Source: Methanobacteriota archaeon (GTDB taxonomy: Archaea; Thermoplasmatota; Thermoplasmata; RBG-16-68-12). From it: a stretch of 6,839 nucleotides of DNA. The DNA is taken from assembly GCA_005878995.1 (NCBI GenBank), contig VBME01000098.1, positions 1 to 6,839 of the forward strand, given 5' to 3'. Under the pieces are notes generated by a model that worked only from the letters and a program-made list of their open reading frames with translations, was not told the DNA's origin and ran no database searches. Each line of letters opens with the position of its first letter. Position 1 is the stretch's first letter. A program made the translations under genes and the position numbers. Shown here piece by piece: positions 5,976-6,839 of the stretch.

Positions 5976-6590
5976 GTGAAGATCGGAATCGTCGGGGCCG
6001 GGCACATCGGCGGGACGGCGGCGAGGTTGTTCGCGCGGGCAGGACACCCGGTCGCCGTGAGCAATTCCCGCGGGCCCGCGTCATTGGCCCCGCTGGTCGC
6101 CTCGATTGGCTCGAACGCGAAAGCCGCGACGTCCCAGGACGCGGTCAAGTTCGGCGATGCGGTCCTACTTGCCCTCCCGTACCGCAAGATGGACCAGCTC
6201 CCGGCCGTGGCCCTCTTCGCGGGGAAGATCGTAATCGATGCGATGAATCCGTACTCCGGCGTGGGTCGGGTCATGGACCTCGGCGACAGCACGTCGAGCG
6301 AGGAGGTCGCGAAGCGGCTCCCCGGCGCGCGGCTCGTGAAGGCCTTCAACACGATGGGATGGAACACGTTGGCGAGCGGTTCCCGGCCGGGCTACGAAGA
6401 CCGGCTCGTCGTGTTTATCGCGGGCGACGATGCCGCCGCGAAGTCGACCGTGGCGAAGTTGATCGACGACATCGGGTTCGCGTCGATCGACACGGGCTCG
6501 CTCCGAGACGGAGGACGCCGCCAGCAGCCGGGCTCGCCCATCTACGGTCGGCCCATGACCGTGCGCGAGGCGAAGAAAGTCCTGGGATGA
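5976..6590 (+). CDS. NADP-binding oxidoreductase, F420-dependent reductase/COG2085 type
   Basis: A 204-residue soluble protein with one Rossmann domain and little else, the usual size for this family. The N-terminus MKIGIVGAGHIGG has the dinucleotide-binding GxGxxG (residues 7-12). SNSRGP (29-34) follows the second strand, where Ser and Arg are expected to bind the 2'-phosphate, so NADP(H) is preferred over NAD(H). Further family marks are LALPY (65-69), VIDAMNPY (86-93), VKAFNTMGWNTL (121-132) and the C-terminal GGRRQQPGSPIYG (179-191). Relatives include NADPH:F420 oxidoreductase (Fno/NpdG), which moves hydride between NADP and coenzyme F420, but many COG2085 members have no known second substrate. 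F420 use here is therefore only possible. The GTG start has a strong GGAGGT. The gene is divergent from the MFS gene and converges on the NikR gene with 4 nt between the stops. Confidence 0.9.
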   Translation: MKIGIVGAGHIGGTAARLFARAGHPVAVSNSRGPASLAPLVASIGSNAKAATSQDAVKFGDAVLLALPYRKMDQLPAVALFAGKIVIDAMNPYSGVGRVMDLGDSTSSEEVAKRLPGARLVKAFNTMGWNTLASGSRPGYEDRLVVFIAGDDAAAKSTVAKLIDDIGFASIDTGSLRDGGRRQQPGSPIYGRPMTVREAKKVLG

Positions 6591-6594
6591 ACGG

Positions 6595-6839
6595 TCACGG
6601 AAGGTCCGGCGAGGTCGTCACGGCCTCTGCAAACAGCACGCCTCGGACCGCCTTGAGCCGGTCGGTCAGCTTCGCAATCTCCCCAGGGCTTCCCTCCATG
6701 ATGACGACTTCGAGGCACGTTTCCTCGCCGAGGTGCGCGTGCGCACTCGCTCGGATCGAGCGGAGGAACGCGTGCTGGCCGTGCAGGATGCGGTGCGTGA
6801 CCATTCCGACGTCATGGCGATACAGGAAGGTGATCGTGC
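6595..6839 (-). CDS. nikR: NikR-type nickel-responsive regulator, C-terminal part (cut by right edge)
   Basis: NikR proteins are tetrameric repressors with an N-terminal ribbon-helix-helix DNA-binding domain and a C-terminal ACT-like nickel-binding domain. They usually shut down nickel uptake genes when nickel is plentiful. The window holds 80 residues of the C-terminal domain; the DNA-binding domain lies past the right edge. All four high-affinity nickel ligands are present with the spacing of Escherichia coli NikR His76, His87, His89 and Cys95: QHAFL (codon 6772-6774), then SAHAH (6739-6741 and 6733-6735), then ETCLEV (6715-6717). The rest, with ITFLYRHD, CLEVVIMEG and LTDRLKAVRGV, follows the family. 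An internal ATG at 6802-6804 is not the start, because the frame stays open and matches the family up to the edge. No nickel transporter or nickel enzyme is visible nearby in this window. Confidence 0.9.
   Translation of the reverse strand, partial: TITFLYRHDVGMVTHRILHGQHAFLRSIRASAHAHLGEETCLEVVIMEGSPGEIAKLTDRLKAVRGVLFAEAVTTSPDLP

Noticed and set aside
4789..6084. Long alternative minus-strand frame over the MFS gene and the intergenic region
   Set aside because: It is a frame-shifted shadow of the MFS gene, extremely Arg/Pro-rich, and runs across the divergent promoter region and into the oxidoreductase gene. The MFS frame has motif A and twelve helices.
6588..6600. Terminator between the convergent oxidoreductase and NikR genes
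   Set aside because: Only 4 nt separate the stops and there is no T-run or hairpin on either strand; transcription must end inside the opposing genes or by another route.

Overview
The window is a GC-rich, gene-dense stretch that reads most naturally as archaeal, probably from an uncultivated high-GC euryarchaeal or Thermoplasmatota-like lineage. The lineage is an inference; no marker gene here fixes it. The archaeal signs are these. A TATA-like box (CTTAAGTA) sits about 27 nt before the ATG of the first gene of a large transcription unit and there is no ribosome-binding site, so the transcript would be leaderless. The downstream cistrons instead carry GGAGG-type sites. The genes encode Ser/Thr-rich or beta-rich secreted and membrane-anchored proteins of a kind common on archaeal cell surfaces.

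Layout from left to right. Positions 1-183 (minus) hold the N-terminal 61 residues of adenylate kinase, running off the left edge. Positions 240-4499 (minus) hold a compact four-gene unit, transcribed right to left. Its order is a secreted beta-rich protein (3393-4499), a secreted protein with a C-terminal membrane anchor and a very basic cytoplasmic tail (1874-3361), a smaller secreted protein with a C-terminal anchor (1273-1986), and a polytopic membrane protein with a cytoplasmic TPR-like domain (240-1283). Positions 4593-5822 (minus) encode an MFS transporter. A 153-nt divergent intergenic region follows, then a plus-strand NADP-binding oxidoreductase of the F420-dependent reductase/COG2085 type (5976-6590). 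Converging on it from the right edge is the C-terminal part of a NikR-type nickel-responsive regulator (6595-6839), with all four nickel ligands in place.

The most interesting part is the four-gene unit. Its three exported proteins share a short motif, APQ(F/I), near the mature N-terminus. Two of them also share a downstream N(G/S)W-x-DI motif, so they may be diverged members of one beta-sandwich family. Together with the TPR-bearing membrane protein they look like one cell-surface assembly: an extracellular subunit, two tethered subunits and a membrane/cytoplasmic scaffold. I do not recognise it as a described system. A near-perfect inverted repeat just upstream of its TATA box is a candidate activator site. 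The second and third genes overlap by 113 nt, with both reading frames used for basic segments.

The adenylate kinase, MFS, oxidoreductase and NikR genes are ordinary members of known families. There is no RNA gene, CRISPR array or mobile element that I can support, and no gene-free stretch longer than 300 bases.
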